64,000 nt of DNA from Paraflavisolibacter caeni. Lineage in GTDB: Bacteria; Bacteroidota; Bacteroidia; Chitinophagales; Chitinophagaceae. The notes beneath the pieces were generated by a model. That model was not told the DNA's origin. It did no database searches and saw only the letters and a program-made list of their open reading frames with translations. Each line of letters opens with the position of its first letter. The first letter of the stretch is position 1. The translations under genes were made by a program, and so were the position numbers. Below are positions 8,331-17,570 of the stretch, one piece after another. The DNA is taken from assembly GCF_025628885.1 (NCBI RefSeq), contig NZ_JAOTIF010000013.1, positions 100,065 through 164,064 of the forward strand. The letters are read 5' to 3'.

Positions 8331-9848
8331 TTATGAGGTTGCTTGCAGCACCTTATCCTTTGCAACGTTTTCAACTGCAGCCAACCATCCTGCATAAGAT
8401 TTTTTTATCTTACTGGAATTTGGAGCGGGTAGAATCATTAACTCGCCTTTATTCATAGAGACCAAATGGTCCAGATCTTTATACACGCCTGCTTTTAATC
8501 CAGCCATGAAAGCAGCACCTAAAGCAGATACATCCGCCTGTCCGATATTGACTACTGGCTTTTCTAGGAGGTCTGCTAAAAATTGTAGAACAAACTTATT
8601 GGATGTGATGCCCCCATCCACCATTAATTGTTGCAAATCCAAATTAGTATCCAGTTCCATAGCGGTTATGACATCTTTGATCTGGTAAGGGATGGATTCA
8701 AGAGCTGCCCTCACAATATGGTTTTTATTTGACCCGAATGTAAGGCCTGAAATAGATGCTTTTCGATTCATATCCCAATGTGGTGCACCCAAGCCACTAA
8801 AAGCGGGCACAAGGTAAACACCTCCATTATCGTCAACAGAAGTAGCCATGGGCTCGGTCTGCCTGCTATCAATGAACAATCCTAATTCATTTTTTAACCA
8901 TTCTACAGTAGCACCGCAGGTAACAATCACGCCCTCCAAGGCATAATTCACTTTATCTTCCGTACTCCAGCAAATGGTAGTCACCATTCCATTCTTTGAT
9001 TCCTTTGGCAGCTCTCCAATATTCATCAGGATGGAACAGCCAGTACCTAAAGTAGCTTTTGCCGTACCAGGCATGAAACAGCCTTCCCCAAATGCAGCGG
9101 CATGAGAATCACCAATCATGCCTGTAATATCTATAGGAGAAGGTAACAGGTCTTCAAAACTTGTTTGTCCGAACAAAGCAGAGGATGCTTTTGCTTCGGG
9201 GAGATTTAAACGGGAAAGTCCGAATGTGCTAAGGAGTTCCTTATCCCAAGTAAGATCGTGCAGGTTGAAGAATAAGGTGCGGGATGCATTGGTATAATCG
9301 GTACTATAGCTTTTTCCTCCTGTCAATCGATACAACAGCCATGTATCTACTGTACCAAAGAAAGCCTTACCACTTTCAATAGCTGCATGAATTTTGGGTT
9401 CATTTTCATGCAACCATACCAGTTTACTTCCTGAAAAATAAGGATCGATCACCAGGCCAGTATTTGAGTTGATCATTTCTTCAAGGCCCTCTTCTTTCCA
9501 ACGTTTACAGATATCAATCGAGCGCTTACATTGCCATACGAGTGCATTATATAAAGGACGGCCTTCATCATCCCATAGCACGAAAGTTTCTCTTTGATTA
9601 GAAATGCCGCAAGCTTTGATATGTGCCAGATCTCCTCCACTGGCTTTAAAATCTTCTAAGCACTTTCTAACAGAGGTTAACACATTCTGATAAATATCTT
9701 CGGGATCCTGCTCTACAAAACCATTATCAGTGTAGTGAGTTTTTAATGGCTCTGTTCCTCTAGCAACAGGTTTGCCCTTTTCATCAAATATAATAGTCTT
9801 AGTACTGCTGGTGCCCTGGTCAATTGCCAGAATGTATGCGGAGTTCAT
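8331..9848 (-). CDS. glpK: FGGY-family carbohydrate kinase, glycerol kinase (GlpK)-like
   Basis: This 505-residue protein aligns with glycerol kinase along its length: DQGTSSTK (10-17) phosphate loop, NQRET (84-88), NALVWQC (101-107), SNTGLVIDPYFSG (128-140), FGTVDTW (164-170), DYTNASRT (184-191), YALEG, VPAFSGLGAP and VDGG. Of the E. coli glycerol-binding residues, Arg, Glu, Trp, Tyr and Asp are kept (R86, E87, W105, Y185, D247), but the Gln after the catalytic Asp is Ser248 (GDSHAA, not GDQQAA). It is the ninth gene of a sugar ABC-transporter/transketolase operon, 33 bases after the permease. It therefore may phosphorylate a ketose or polyol rather than glycerol. Family assignment is firm; the glycerol specificity implied by the symbol is not. 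Confidence 0.8.
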   Translation of the reverse strand: MNSAYILAIDQGTSSTKTIIFDEKGKPVARGTEPLKTHYTDNGFVEQDPEDIYQNVLTSVRKCLEDFKASGGDLAHIKACGISNQRETFVLWDDEGRPLYNALVWQCKRSIDICKRWKEEGLEEMINSNTGLVIDPYFSGSKLVWLHENEPKIHAAIESGKAFFGTVDTWLLYRLTGGKSYSTDYTNASRTLFFNLHDLTWDKELLSTFGLSRLNLPEAKASSALFGQTSFEDLLPSPIDITGMIGDSHAAAFGEGCFMPGTAKATLGTGCSILMNIGELPKESKNGMVTTICWSTEDKVNYALEGVIVTCGATVEWLKNELGLFIDSRQTEPMATSVDDNGGVYLVPAFSGLGAPHWDMNRKASISGLTFGSNKNHIVRAALESIPYQIKDVITAMELDTNLDLQQLMVDGGITSNKFVLQFLADLLEKPVVNIGQADVSALGAAFMAGLKAGVYKDLDHLVSMNKGELMILPAPNSSKIKKSYAGWLAAVENVAKDKVLQATS

Positions 9849-9881
9849 AAAAGTCGTATGAAATATTTAATGAAAAGAAGC

Positions 9882-10886
9882 TTATTGATTTTTAGAATTG
9901 GCTTTATCAATGATTACAGCAAGTAAGATCACAAAACCTTTGACAACTTGTTGCCAGAAAGGAGAAACGTTTAATAGTACAAGACCATTATTGAGTACTC
10001 CAATGATGATGGCACCTAACACTGTCCCCATGATACTGCCTTTACCACCGGAAAGCGAAGTACCACCTATCACCACTGCAGCAATAGCATCCAGCTCGTA
10101 TGTGATTCCTGCATTGGGTTGAGCTGAATCAAGTCTCGATGTAACAATGATACCACCAATAGCAGCCAGTCCGCCAGCTATGGTATAAACAGCGATCTTA
10201 ATTTTATCAATATTAATCCCTGAAAGTCTTGATGCATTTTCATTGCCACCAATTGCATAAATATACCGTCCAAACCTGGTTTTCCTGGTAAGGAGTACAG
10301 CCATTAAAACGATGATACCTGAGATCCATACCGGGACAGGAATACCTAAAAACCAACCAGTCCCAATAAAGGAAAAACTTTCACCTAAACCACTAATTGG
10401 AAAGCCCTTTGTCCACAGCATTGTGAGTCCTCTTGCAATAGTGAGCACAGCTAGTGTGGCCACAAAAGGAGGCACTTTAAATCTGGTGATGGTCCAGCCA
10501 TTAAAAACACCTAAAAGTGCACCTATTAGCAAACCAGCAAGTACAGCTCCAAGAATCGTGAAGCCAACATATAGATTGGCTGAAGGAAATTCAAGACCAT
10601 TTCTTAGCAAGCCTGCTGTAATCGCTCCAGATAATGCCAATACTGAACCTACAGACAGATCAATACCTGCAGTGAGTACCACGAGGGTCATTCCGGTTGC
10701 GATACATATATTAACAGATATCTGCCTCATCACATTCCATGCATTATCTATCGTCAGGAATTTATCAGACAGGATGCTTAATACAAAACACAGAATAAAC
10801 AGGGCAATCAATGATTGGAACCTCGCTAAAGAACGGGTGTACTTCTTTATACTGTTTTGGCTGTTCAATTTGATTATGGCTTCCAT
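9882..10886 (-). CDS. Sugar ABC transporter permease, RbsC-like
   Basis: The 334-residue inner-membrane permease belongs to the BPD_transp_2 (RbsC/AraH/XylH) family. It is very hydrophobic with about ten membrane segments, and contains the family stretches NICIATGMTLVVLTAGIDLSVGS (near 60, cited here by its TAGIDLSVGS core) and the loop near residue 270 with AIAAVVIGGTSLSGGKGS, which contacts the ATPase. It begins three bases after the ATPase gene, so the pair is probably translationally coupled. It would form the channel for the sugar delivered by the binding lipoprotein at 13116-14087. The sugar cannot be told from the permease. Confidence 0.9.
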   Translation of the reverse strand: MEAIIKLNSQNSIKKYTRSLARFQSLIALFILCFVLSILSDKFLTIDNAWNVMRQISVNICIATGMTLVVLTAGIDLSVGSVLALSGAITAGLLRNGLEFPSANLYVGFTILGAVLAGLLIGALLGVFNGWTITRFKVPPFVATLAVLTIARGLTMLWTKGFPISGLGESFSFIGTGWFLGIPVPVWISGIIVLMAVLLTRKTRFGRYIYAIGGNENASRLSGINIDKIKIAVYTIAGGLAAIGGIIVTSRLDSAQPNAGITYELDAIAAVVIGGTSLSGGKGSIMGTVLGAIIIGVLNNGLVLLNVSPFWQQVVKGFVILLAVIIDKANSKNQ

Positions 10887-10889
10887 TGA

Positions 10890-12395
10890 TTATATAGTTT
10901 TAGGTATGGCTGCTTTTAAAATAACATTTTCGGATGCGCTGCTTACTGGTATTTCAGCGGTCAACCGACCCTCTGATAATACCAGTATCCTGTCGGATAT
11001 AGCCAGTATTTCAGGTAGTTCGGAAGAAACAACAATGATCCCAATACCTGCATCTGCCAGTTGTAATATGATATTGTATATCTCATTCTTAGCATTGATG
11101 TCAATACCACGAGTGGGCTCATCCAGCATCAAAACCTTGGGTTTCTTAGCCAACCATTTTGCCAATACTATTTTCTGCTGATTACCACCACTCAGATTAT
11201 TGACAGCCTGCTTGTCTGATGGCGTTTTTATTCTCAGTTCTCCGATGTATTTTTCTGCCAGATCACACTCTTTATCATGGTTCAACAAACCTCCGGTTTC
11301 AAGATCATCTAGCGTAGTCAGACAAATATTTGTCCGCACATCCATTCCCAATACCAAGCCATCCTTTTTCCTGTCTTCCGGTACCAGAGCTAAACCTGCC
11401 TTTATAGCATCAGCTGGCGAAGAGAAATGCATGTGTTTTCCATCGACATAAATACTGCCGACTGTACGCTTTGGATGCAACCCAAAAAGGGCTTCCATCA
11501 ATTCTGTACGCCCAGCCCCCATCAACCCGAACAGTCCCAATATTTCACCTCTGCCTAATGAAAAAGATATATCCTTCAGAACATTTTCAGCTTTATCTGA
11601 ATGACGCAAGCTTAAGTTTTCGATGCGGAGTAATTCATCCTTTACAGATTGATCTTCCTTTTGCTTGCGAATGATACTAATGTGCCGGCCAACCATTTTC
11701 TGAATCAGGGAATCCTGATCCATTCCTTTCATATCACCGCTTTCAATAGAACATCCATCTCTTAATACAACAAACCGATCGGCAATCCTGAACAATTCAT
11801 CCAGTTTATGAGAAATGTAAACAATGATCTTATTTTCCTTCCTGAGATTTTCAATAATGCCAAATAGCACATCAACCTCATGATCGCTAATTGCTGATGT
11901 AGGTTCATCCATTATGATCACATCTGCATCAATCAGTAAGGCCTTTGCAATTTCTACTACCTGTTGCTGACCTATCTTCAACTGGGAAACAGGAGTATCT
12001 GGGTCCAAATCTAATTTTAACCTTTTCAGCAAAGCCTTTGTTCTGTTGCGCATGGCTTCTTTATCTAACAGCCCCCACTTATTTAGGATTTCGCGCCCTA
12101 AGAAGATATTCTCCCTGATATTTAAATATGGAATCAGATTTAATTCCTGATGTATGATGGCGATACCACAAGCCTGGGCTTCACGTACTGAAGTAAAATA
12201 AACAGGTTCGTCCTTATAAAGGATGCGCCCTTCGTAATCAGGATAAACCCCGGAAAGTATCTTCATGAGCGTTGACTTCCCTGCTCCATTTTCTCCCAAA
12301 ATGGCATTCACCTTTCCTGGATATAGTTCCATACTCACGTTATTCAACGCGATAACTCCTGGAAACCTCTTTGTTATGTTTTCGACTGCAAGCAC
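10890..12395 (-). CDS. Sugar ABC transporter ATP-binding protein, RbsA-like (two ATPase domains)
   Basis: This 501-residue protein has the duplicated ABC layout of RbsA/MglA/XylG. Domain one has Walker A GENGAGKST (about 34-42), signature-like LKIGQQQ (about 139-145) and Walker B VIIMDEPTSAI (about 160-170). Domain two has a degenerate Walker A region (GLMGAGRTE, about 289-297), signature LSGGNQQK (about 399) and Walker B VLMLDEPTRGID. The degenerate second site is normal for this family. It energises import of a sugar through the RbsC-like permease encoded immediately downstream. Operon position is between the DUF2291 gene (34-base gap) and the permease (three-base gap). Confidence 0.92.
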   Translation of the reverse strand: MLAVENITKRFPGVIALNNVSMELYPGKVNAILGENGAGKSTLMKILSGVYPDYEGRILYKDEPVYFTSVREAQACGIAIIHQELNLIPYLNIRENIFLGREILNKWGLLDKEAMRNRTKALLKRLKLDLDPDTPVSQLKIGQQQVVEIAKALLIDADVIIMDEPTSAISDHEVDVLFGIIENLRKENKIIVYISHKLDELFRIADRFVVLRDGCSIESGDMKGMDQDSLIQKMVGRHISIIRKQKEDQSVKDELLRIENLSLRHSDKAENVLKDISFSLGRGEILGLFGLMGAGRTELMEALFGLHPKRTVGSIYVDGKHMHFSSPADAIKAGLALVPEDRKKDGLVLGMDVRTNICLTTLDDLETGGLLNHDKECDLAEKYIGELRIKTPSDKQAVNNLSGGNQQKIVLAKWLAKKPKVLMLDEPTRGIDINAKNEIYNIILQLADAGIGIIVVSSELPEILAISDRILVLSEGRLTAEIPVSSASENVILKAAIPKTI

Positions 12396-12429
12396 GTTGG
12401 GTGTTTATGATTAAAGAGTGATGAGTAAC

Positions 12430-13068
12430 TTATTTACTTTCCAGCTTTAAAGTGATAGGGACAACTTCAATATGATCCAGATTCAAATGCGCCTGATTCA
12501 ATTCGATAGCACCTGAGAATTTTATTCTATCACCGACTTTCCCATTGGCTTTGAAAGAAGGCAAAACTTCACTTCTAACGATCTTATTGATCTCAGCAGA
12601 CACATTATTAAAGTCCATAGTGCTGTTGAACTCATTGATATTGATTAGACCGGAAGCATCTCTTATAGCATTTCCATAAACAAATTCAGTGGCAATTTCC
12701 AGTTGCTTCTGGGTGGTATCACTGATATAAGAAATAGTGGTTGTATTCTCACCGATAGCTTTGATGGTTCCTTCTCCTTTTACCAAGAAGTAACGGATAT
12801 TACCAATGCCAAGAGCATGTGAGTAAGACAGAAAAGCCTTTGACGGGTCTGATTGAACCAGTTTTAAAAGCGCATCTATTTCAACTGCTTTATCAATGCC
12901 GGGCATTAATTTCTTATTAAAGAAATGATGCGCATAGGAGGCAGCGTCAAATTGCTTGACCGCAGATGCGGCCTTTACTTCATCAAGGCTTTTGAAATAA
13001 ATAGAATTGTAAGCTACTACTATCAAAGCCACAATTGAGAGCGCATATTTGATAACTTTCTTTTGCAT
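12430..13068 (-). CDS. DUF2291 family envelope protein linked to sugar ABC transporter
   Basis: A 212-residue protein with an N-terminal membrane anchor or uncleaved signal (about 7-24, AL SIVALIVVAYN region) and a soluble beta-rich remainder. It resembles the DUF2291 family, which is repeatedly found inside operons for RbsABC-type transporters. There is no lipobox cysteine here, so anchoring by the N-terminal helix is more likely. A role in assembly or substrate presentation of the transporter is a guess from context; its biochemical function is unknown. It lies between the binding protein (47-base gap) and the ATPase (34-base gap). Confidence 0.72.
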   Translation of the reverse strand: MQKKVIKYALSIVALIVVAYNSIYFKSLDEVKAASAVKQFDAASYAHHFFNKKLMPGIDKAVEIDALLKLVQSDPSKAFLSYSHALGIGNIRYFLVKGEGTIKAIGENTTTISYISDTTQKQLEIATEFVYGNAIRDASGLININEFNSTMDFNNVSAEINKIVRSEVLPSFKANGKVGDRIKFSGAIELNQAHLNLDHIEVVPITLKLESK

Positions 13069-13115
13069 GCAATCTGGTTGAAATGGTGAATGGTGAATGG
13101 AAAGACTGATTTCTG

Positions 13116-14087
13116 TTATTTTCCTTCATCCTTCTTACCGTAGGCAATGTAATCGCCGACATTATTCTGCGTAACTAATTCTACTGCGACAGGCATCTTC
13201 TTTGGAAACTCACGTTTACCTTTAAAATATTCATCGGCATATTGAGCTGCAGTTTCTGCCATCACTTGTGGAAACTGCATGGCTGTAGCTTCTACTTTAC
13301 CGTTTTTAATAGCGTCGACGGCATCCTCTGCTCCATCAAATCCAAACACTTTTACATGACCCGCTTTACCTGCCGCCACCAGAGCCTGGTAAGCACCCAT
13401 GGCCATAGCATCATTGCCACAAAAAACAGCATCGATATCGGGGTTTGCCTGGAGTATAGACTCCAATACTTCCATGGCTTTGTTGCGGTCAAAGTCAGCA
13501 CTTTGCTGTGCAACCATCTTCAATCCGGGGTAATTATCAACCAGGCTGTGAAATCCTTTGGAGCGGTTCCAAGTATTGTTGTCACTAACTAATCCCAGTA
13601 ACTCAACATACTTACCTTGCTTATTCAGCTTTTCGACAAAATACCTACCTATGGCGACACAGCCAGAATAGCTATCAGAAAGGATCTGGGAGGTGGCACC
13701 ATCAGTAGTATTTACTTCGCGGTCCATGCAAAATACAGGCACTTTTGCAGCCTTAGCCCTCATCACATTAGCCACCGAGCCTTCAGCATCTGTGGGATTA
13801 AAGAGAATAGCACTATAGCCGGAAGCAATTGCATTTTCAAAATGTTCGGTTTCCAAAGCCGTATTATTTTGAGAATCGAAAATCTTTGCTTCATATCCTA
13901 GCTCTTTTGCCTTGGCAGAAGCTTTTTGTGCCAAGAAAACAAACCAAGGATTGTTCAAAGTTGATACAACAACTGCGATCTTTCTGGGTTGGTCTGATGC
14001 TGCTTTGTTTTTGCAGCTACTGGTTACAATTAACAGAGATAGTAACAGCAGTAAAAAAGGTTGAGGGAAATGTTTTATCATGGTCAA
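13116..14087 (-). CDS. Sugar-binding lipoprotein of ABC transporter, RbsB-like
   Basis: The 323-residue protein is a type I periplasmic binding protein (RbsB/Peripla_BP_4). A signal peptide ends in the lipobox IVTSSC (Cys at about 26), so it is anchored as a lipoprotein. The core motifs VVVSTLNNPWF (about 39-49), ILFNPTDA, CMDREV and VFCGNDAMAMGA (about 220-231) mark the ribose-binding-protein group, with hinge and ligand residues such as N and W in NNPWF and R in DREV. An alternative ATG two codons inside (MIKHF) is equally possible. It should deliver the sugar to the permease and ATPase encoded downstream. The binding-site residues suggest a pentose or similar small sugar, but do not name it. 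Confidence 0.9.
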   Translation of the reverse strand: MTMIKHFPQPFLLLLLSLLIVTSSCKNKAASDQPRKIAVVVSTLNNPWFVFLAQKASAKAKELGYEAKIFDSQNNTALETEHFENAIASGYSAILFNPTDAEGSVANVMRAKAAKVPVFCMDREVNTTDGATSQILSDSYSGCVAIGRYFVEKLNKQGKYVELLGLVSDNNTWNRSKGFHSLVDNYPGLKMVAQQSADFDRNKAMEVLESILQANPDIDAVFCGNDAMAMGAYQALVAAGKAGHVKVFGFDGAEDAVDAIKNGKVEATAMQFPQVMAETAAQYADEYFKGKREFPKKMPVAVELVTQNNVGDYIAYGKKDEGK

Positions 14088-14164
14088 TTATCGTTAGAGA
14101 TCAGGTAAGCAACCGTTAGTTAAATTAGTAAATCATCCATAAAAACCATGGAATTGACTCCTGT

Positions 14165-15133
14165 TTATTGTCTTTTTAACAGTTTTAAAGCTGTGGCAAC
14201 AATGCCTGTTTTTGAAATACCATAATGATTGAATATTTCTGCCTGGGAACCTGTAATTGTATATTCGTCAGGAATACCCATTATTTTAAAGGGGTTAGAA
14301 TAGCCATTCTGCATCAAAAAAGAAGCACAAGCCTCACCTAAGCCACCGTAAACGCTATGTTCTTCTACTGTAATCACAGGGGCGCCTGTAGAAGCCACTG
14401 CAGACAACAGCTCATAATCAAGAGGCTTTATGGTGTGCATGCTCACAACAGTAGTGCTGAGATTGTGTTCCTTCTCCAGCATGATTGCAGCCTGCAGAGA
14501 TGGATAAACAGTTTCGCCTGTAGCAATGATCGTTAAGGCATCTCCATTTTTGATGATCCTGCCTTTACCAAATTGAAAATCACCATCTTCTGCTGGCTTT
14601 AACAAGGGCATTGGTTTTTTACCAAAACGCAGGTAAACCGGGTGATGTATTTCTGCAGCCAGCCTGATGGCCTGTTCTGTTTCGAAATTATCGGCCGGGG
14701 CTACAATGATTATATTATTAATGGCCCTCAGAGCAGCAAAATCATGCAGGCTATGGTGGGTAGAACCCAAAGCACCATAGCTAACACCTGCACTGATGCC
14801 AATCAGCTTTACCGGATTATCTGAATAAGCAACATCATTTTTAATTTGCTCTAAGGCCCTGGCTGTCAGAAAACAAGCTGGTGAGACAGCGAAAACCTTT
14901 TTGCCTGCAGAAGCCAATCCTGCGGCAACTCCAACCAGGTTTTGTTCTGCAATCCCCACCTCAACGATCTGTTGCGGAAATTGCTGTCCATAAGGAGCCA
15001 GTTTACCCGAGCCTCTTGAATCGCTGGTGACTGCGATGATATCCCTATCATTCAGGGCCAGCTCTTGCAACGTACCAGCAAATACTTCCAGGTTTGCTTT
15101 ATCTGTTCCTATAGCTTCAATGATTAATCCCAC
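14165..15133 (-). CDS. Transketolase C-terminal subunit
   Basis: 322 residues covering the pyrimidine-binding (Transket_pyr) and C-terminal domains of transketolase. EVGIAEQNLVG (about 57-67) carries the glutamate that activates the thiamine diphosphate cofactor; GSTHHSLHDFA and APADNFE are also typical. The C-terminal half has the Transketolase_C fold with VSMHTIKPLD and EEHSVYGGLGEA. It must pair with the N-terminal subunit encoded 31 bases upstream to make a working enzyme. Split transketolases of this kind occur in dedicated sugar pathways, for example apulose-4-phosphate transketolase in D-apiose catabolism, beside the ordinary full-length housekeeping enzyme. The acceptor and donor sugars here are undetermined. 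Confidence 0.9.
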   Translation of the reverse strand: MGLIIEAIGTDKANLEVFAGTLQELALNDRDIIAVTSDSRGSGKLAPYGQQFPQQIVEVGIAEQNLVGVAAGLASAGKKVFAVSPACFLTARALEQIKNDVAYSDNPVKLIGISAGVSYGALGSTHHSLHDFAALRAINNIIIVAPADNFETEQAIRLAAEIHHPVYLRFGKKPMPLLKPAEDGDFQFGKGRIIKNGDALTIIATGETVYPSLQAAIMLEKEHNLSTTVVSMHTIKPLDYELLSAVASTGAPVITVEEHSVYGGLGEACASFLMQNGYSNPFKIMGIPDEYTITGSQAEIFNHYGISKTGIVATALKLLKRQ

Positions 15134-15164
15134 GATAATACAAATTAGTTGTTTGATGATGTTT

Positions 15165-15989
15165 TTATAGTGCAGCCATCACTCTATCCAATTCTTCAAT
15201 GGCAAATGCATATTGCTCTTTACCAGGAACACCATGATGCCATTTGAGGCCATTCTCCATGTAACTGACGCCTTTCCCTTTCACTGTATGTGCGACGATC
15301 AGACTTGGTTTCCCCTGCGCAAAAGGAAGGGCATCAAAAGTTTCTTTCAGTTCTTTGATATTATGCCCGTCGACGTGTCTCACTTCCCAGCCAAAACTTT
15401 CAAATTTCCTGTCAATGGGATCTGTATTGCATACATCAGCAGTGCGTCCGGAGATCTGTAACTTGTTATAATCTATAATGGCGCAAAGATTATCCAGCTT
15501 GTAATGAGCAGCACACAAAGCGGCCTCCCAATTAGAACCTTCAGGTAATTCACCATCCCCCAAAAGGGTAAAAACGCGGTATTTTTTTGCATCCATCTTG
15601 GCCGCCAAAGCGGTTCCGACTGAGATGGGCAAGCCATGACCCAAGGCACCGGTATTTTGCTCAATACCTTTTACCTTTCTGGTAGGATGACCAATGTAAT
15701 GAGACTTGTATCTGCACATTGTTTCCAGATCTGAATAAGGGAAAAAGCCTTTATCAGCCAATACTACAAACAGAGCTTCCACACAGTGTCCTTTACTCTG
15801 GATATAGCGGTCCCTATCCGGAGAGGTAAAGTTTCCGGGATCCACATTTAAAACGCAGTTGTATAATACATTTAAGATATCAATGCAGGATAAACTTCCC
15901 CCTGTATGACCAGCCTGGGCGCCTACTATATACTTCAATATGCTTTTGCGGTAGGCAACTGATTTCTGTGCTAATTCTTTTTCCGTCAT
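15165..15989 (-). CDS. Transketolase N-terminal (thiamine diphosphate-binding) subunit
   Basis: 274 residues from ATG 15989; an earlier in-frame ATG at 16034 would add 15 residues encoded by a palindromic C-rich repeat and is unlikely. GHTGGSLSCIDIL is the N-terminal transketolase motif, SKGHCVEALF and NTGALGHGLPISVG line the active site, and GDGELPEGSNWEA with a downstream N is the thiamine-diphosphate/Mg motif. It supplies the cofactor-binding half, while the next gene supplies the pyrimidine and C-terminal domains. It is the third gene of the operon, 113 bases after the isomerase gene. Confidence 0.9.
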   Translation of the reverse strand: MTEKELAQKSVAYRKSILKYIVGAQAGHTGGSLSCIDILNVLYNCVLNVDPGNFTSPDRDRYIQSKGHCVEALFVVLADKGFFPYSDLETMCRYKSHYIGHPTRKVKGIEQNTGALGHGLPISVGTALAAKMDAKKYRVFTLLGDGELPEGSNWEAALCAAHYKLDNLCAIIDYNKLQISGRTADVCNTDPIDRKFESFGWEVRHVDGHNIKELKETFDALPFAQGKPSLIVAHTVKGKGVSYMENGLKWHHGVPGKEQYAFAIEELDRVMAAL

Positions 15990-16011
15990 AGAAAATCCCC
16001 CACACCCCCAC

Positions 16012-16023
16012 CCCCTAAAGGGG
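16012..16023. repeat. Small palindrome CCCCT-AA-AGGGG within the operon
   Basis: A C-rich/G-rich foldback sits in the 113-base spacer between the isomerase and transketolase genes, next to a run of CACCCCCACCCC (16002-16015). Such C-rich palindromes look like dispersed intergenic elements rather than terminators; no T-tract follows on the minus strand. Confidence 0.4.
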
Positions 16024-16102
16024 AGCCTATACACACTCCTCTTTCAGGGAAAAGGATTTAATATTATTTACTTATTTAGAATTATTGTTGTTGTGGACAT
16101 GC

Positions 16103-17560
16103 TCAATTGAAGTTCCCTACCGTCAATGGATCAGGCGCGGAATTGTGATGATATACATCCCATCCCATATAATTCCCAAGAGCTTCTTTTAAAATACCTG
16201 CGGTGTTGGAAGCATTCATGACTACATGGTGCTCAAAACCATTGCGACAAACAAACTGCATCAATCTTTGCAAGTTTGGAATCTTCGCAACAGCCCTGGT
16301 TCCAAAAGTGTTCAATTCGTCATCGGTTAATGCGCCTTCGCCTATATATGCTTTGATAATGCCTTTAGGATCATCCGTGCTGATTCGTCCATAAGTAAGC
16401 GGCGATGCCGGGGTGCGGCCTGCCAATGCTCCATAAGTATTTTCTTCACCTATGGTTGTGCCCAAAATTGGAGCAGTGCTGATTTCAATGTCGGGCAGAA
16501 ATGATTTAGCCCAGTTACCACAGTGGAATAAAACACATTTTTCATCATCATTTGCATAGTTGTTATTCCAATCCACCAAAGCACTTGGCGAACCTGAAGC
16601 TAACTGCATCGCATACATGCTTAAAGTGCCAGTTACATCTACTTCGCAGGCACTGGGAAGCATATTCTCGCTCATGATGCTCATGCTGGTACATACATTA
16701 CAGCCATAGTTTTGCTGCAATGAGGTCCAGCACTGGATAGCAGTTGCATCCAAGGCGTATTCATCCATAAAGGAATTAAGCGCCACATCCAATTTTGCAA
16801 TCTGGACCAGCTTCTCGTGCGGCGTACGGCCTGAAGGAGCATAACTTTTTATTTTCTCCATTCTTTCCACAACTGTTTTATCAGCAAGGGAAAGCTTATT
16901 AGCATGCCCCAGGATTTGCGATAGATCTACAGTAACTACAGAAATGCCATTGCGCTGTAATATCTTTTCACTATATCTCACTGTATTAAAGGCACCAGGG
17001 CGGGCACCCACAGCTCCAATACGCACTTTTTTCAATCCTCTAACCACGCGGCAGGTAGCGGCAAAGTCAGAAAGATCCTTGAGGAAACCGGGATCTGAAG
17101 GATGCACTACATGTTTTGTTGTGAGAGAAAACTTGATCCCGTACTGGTAAAAATTATTGCATACGGAAATCTTACCACACCAAGCATCCCTTCTACGGGC
17201 TACATCCAGTTTATTTAAATCATCAGGGTAGGCTTGTACCAATACAGGCACGTCCAGTCCTGCAAGTTTTATCGTATCAGCTACGCCTTTCTCATCGCCA
17301 AAGTTGGGTAGCACTACCAGAATACCCATGATTTCATCAGCGAATGTTCTGAACAATGCAGCACATTTTTGGGCCTCCTGGTATGTTTCCACACCACCCA
17401 GTTTAGTAGCGCTTTCTTCGAGCATTATTGGTTTGATACCAGTTTTGGCAAAAGCTTCCAAAAGGTCGGAACGGCACTCTCCCACCAGTCTATCAGGGAA
17501 AAAATCCCTGTTTCCGATTATAACACCCAGTGTAATTTTTTCGTTGTTCTTTTTTAGCAT
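16103..17560 (-). CDS. L-fucose/L-arabinose isomerase family protein
   Basis: The 485-residue protein resembles the L-fucose isomerase fold (FucI/AraA superfamily), metal-dependent aldose-ketose isomerases. The N-terminal domain holds GVIIGNRDFFPDRL; the middle has RIGAVGARPGAFNTVR, and the metal/catalytic region includes SENMLPSACEVDVTG (Glu and Asp candidates) near residue 300 and FEHHVVM (His candidate) near 450. Length is shorter than FucI (about 590) and near AraA (about 500). It is the second gene of the operon, ten bases after the deoR-type gene, so it would convert the imported aldose to a ketose for the kinase. Annotated members are often just called fucose isomerase-like; the substrate is unknown. 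Confidence 0.82.
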   Translation of the reverse strand: MLKKNNEKITLGVIIGNRDFFPDRLVGECRSDLLEAFAKTGIKPIMLEESATKLGGVETYQEAQKCAALFRTFADEIMGILVVLPNFGDEKGVADTIKLAGLDVPVLVQAYPDDLNKLDVARRRDAWCGKISVCNNFYQYGIKFSLTTKHVVHPSDPGFLKDLSDFAATCRVVRGLKKVRIGAVGARPGAFNTVRYSEKILQRNGISVVTVDLSQILGHANKLSLADKTVVERMEKIKSYAPSGRTPHEKLVQIAKLDVALNSFMDEYALDATAIQCWTSLQQNYGCNVCTSMSIMSENMLPSACEVDVTGTLSMYAMQLASGSPSALVDWNNNYANDDEKCVLFHCGNWAKSFLPDIEISTAPILGTTIGEENTYGALAGRTPASPLTYGRISTDDPKGIIKAYIGEGALTDDELNTFGTRAVAKIPNLQRLMQFVCRNGFEHHVVMNASNTAGILKEALGNYMGWDVYHHNSAPDPLTVGNFN

Positions 17561-17570
17561 ATTTGAGTCT

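Noticed and set aside
15990..16034. Upstream ATG for the transketolase N-terminal subunit
   Set aside because: The extra 15 residues come from a C-rich palindromic repeat, and MTEKELAQ is the natural start.
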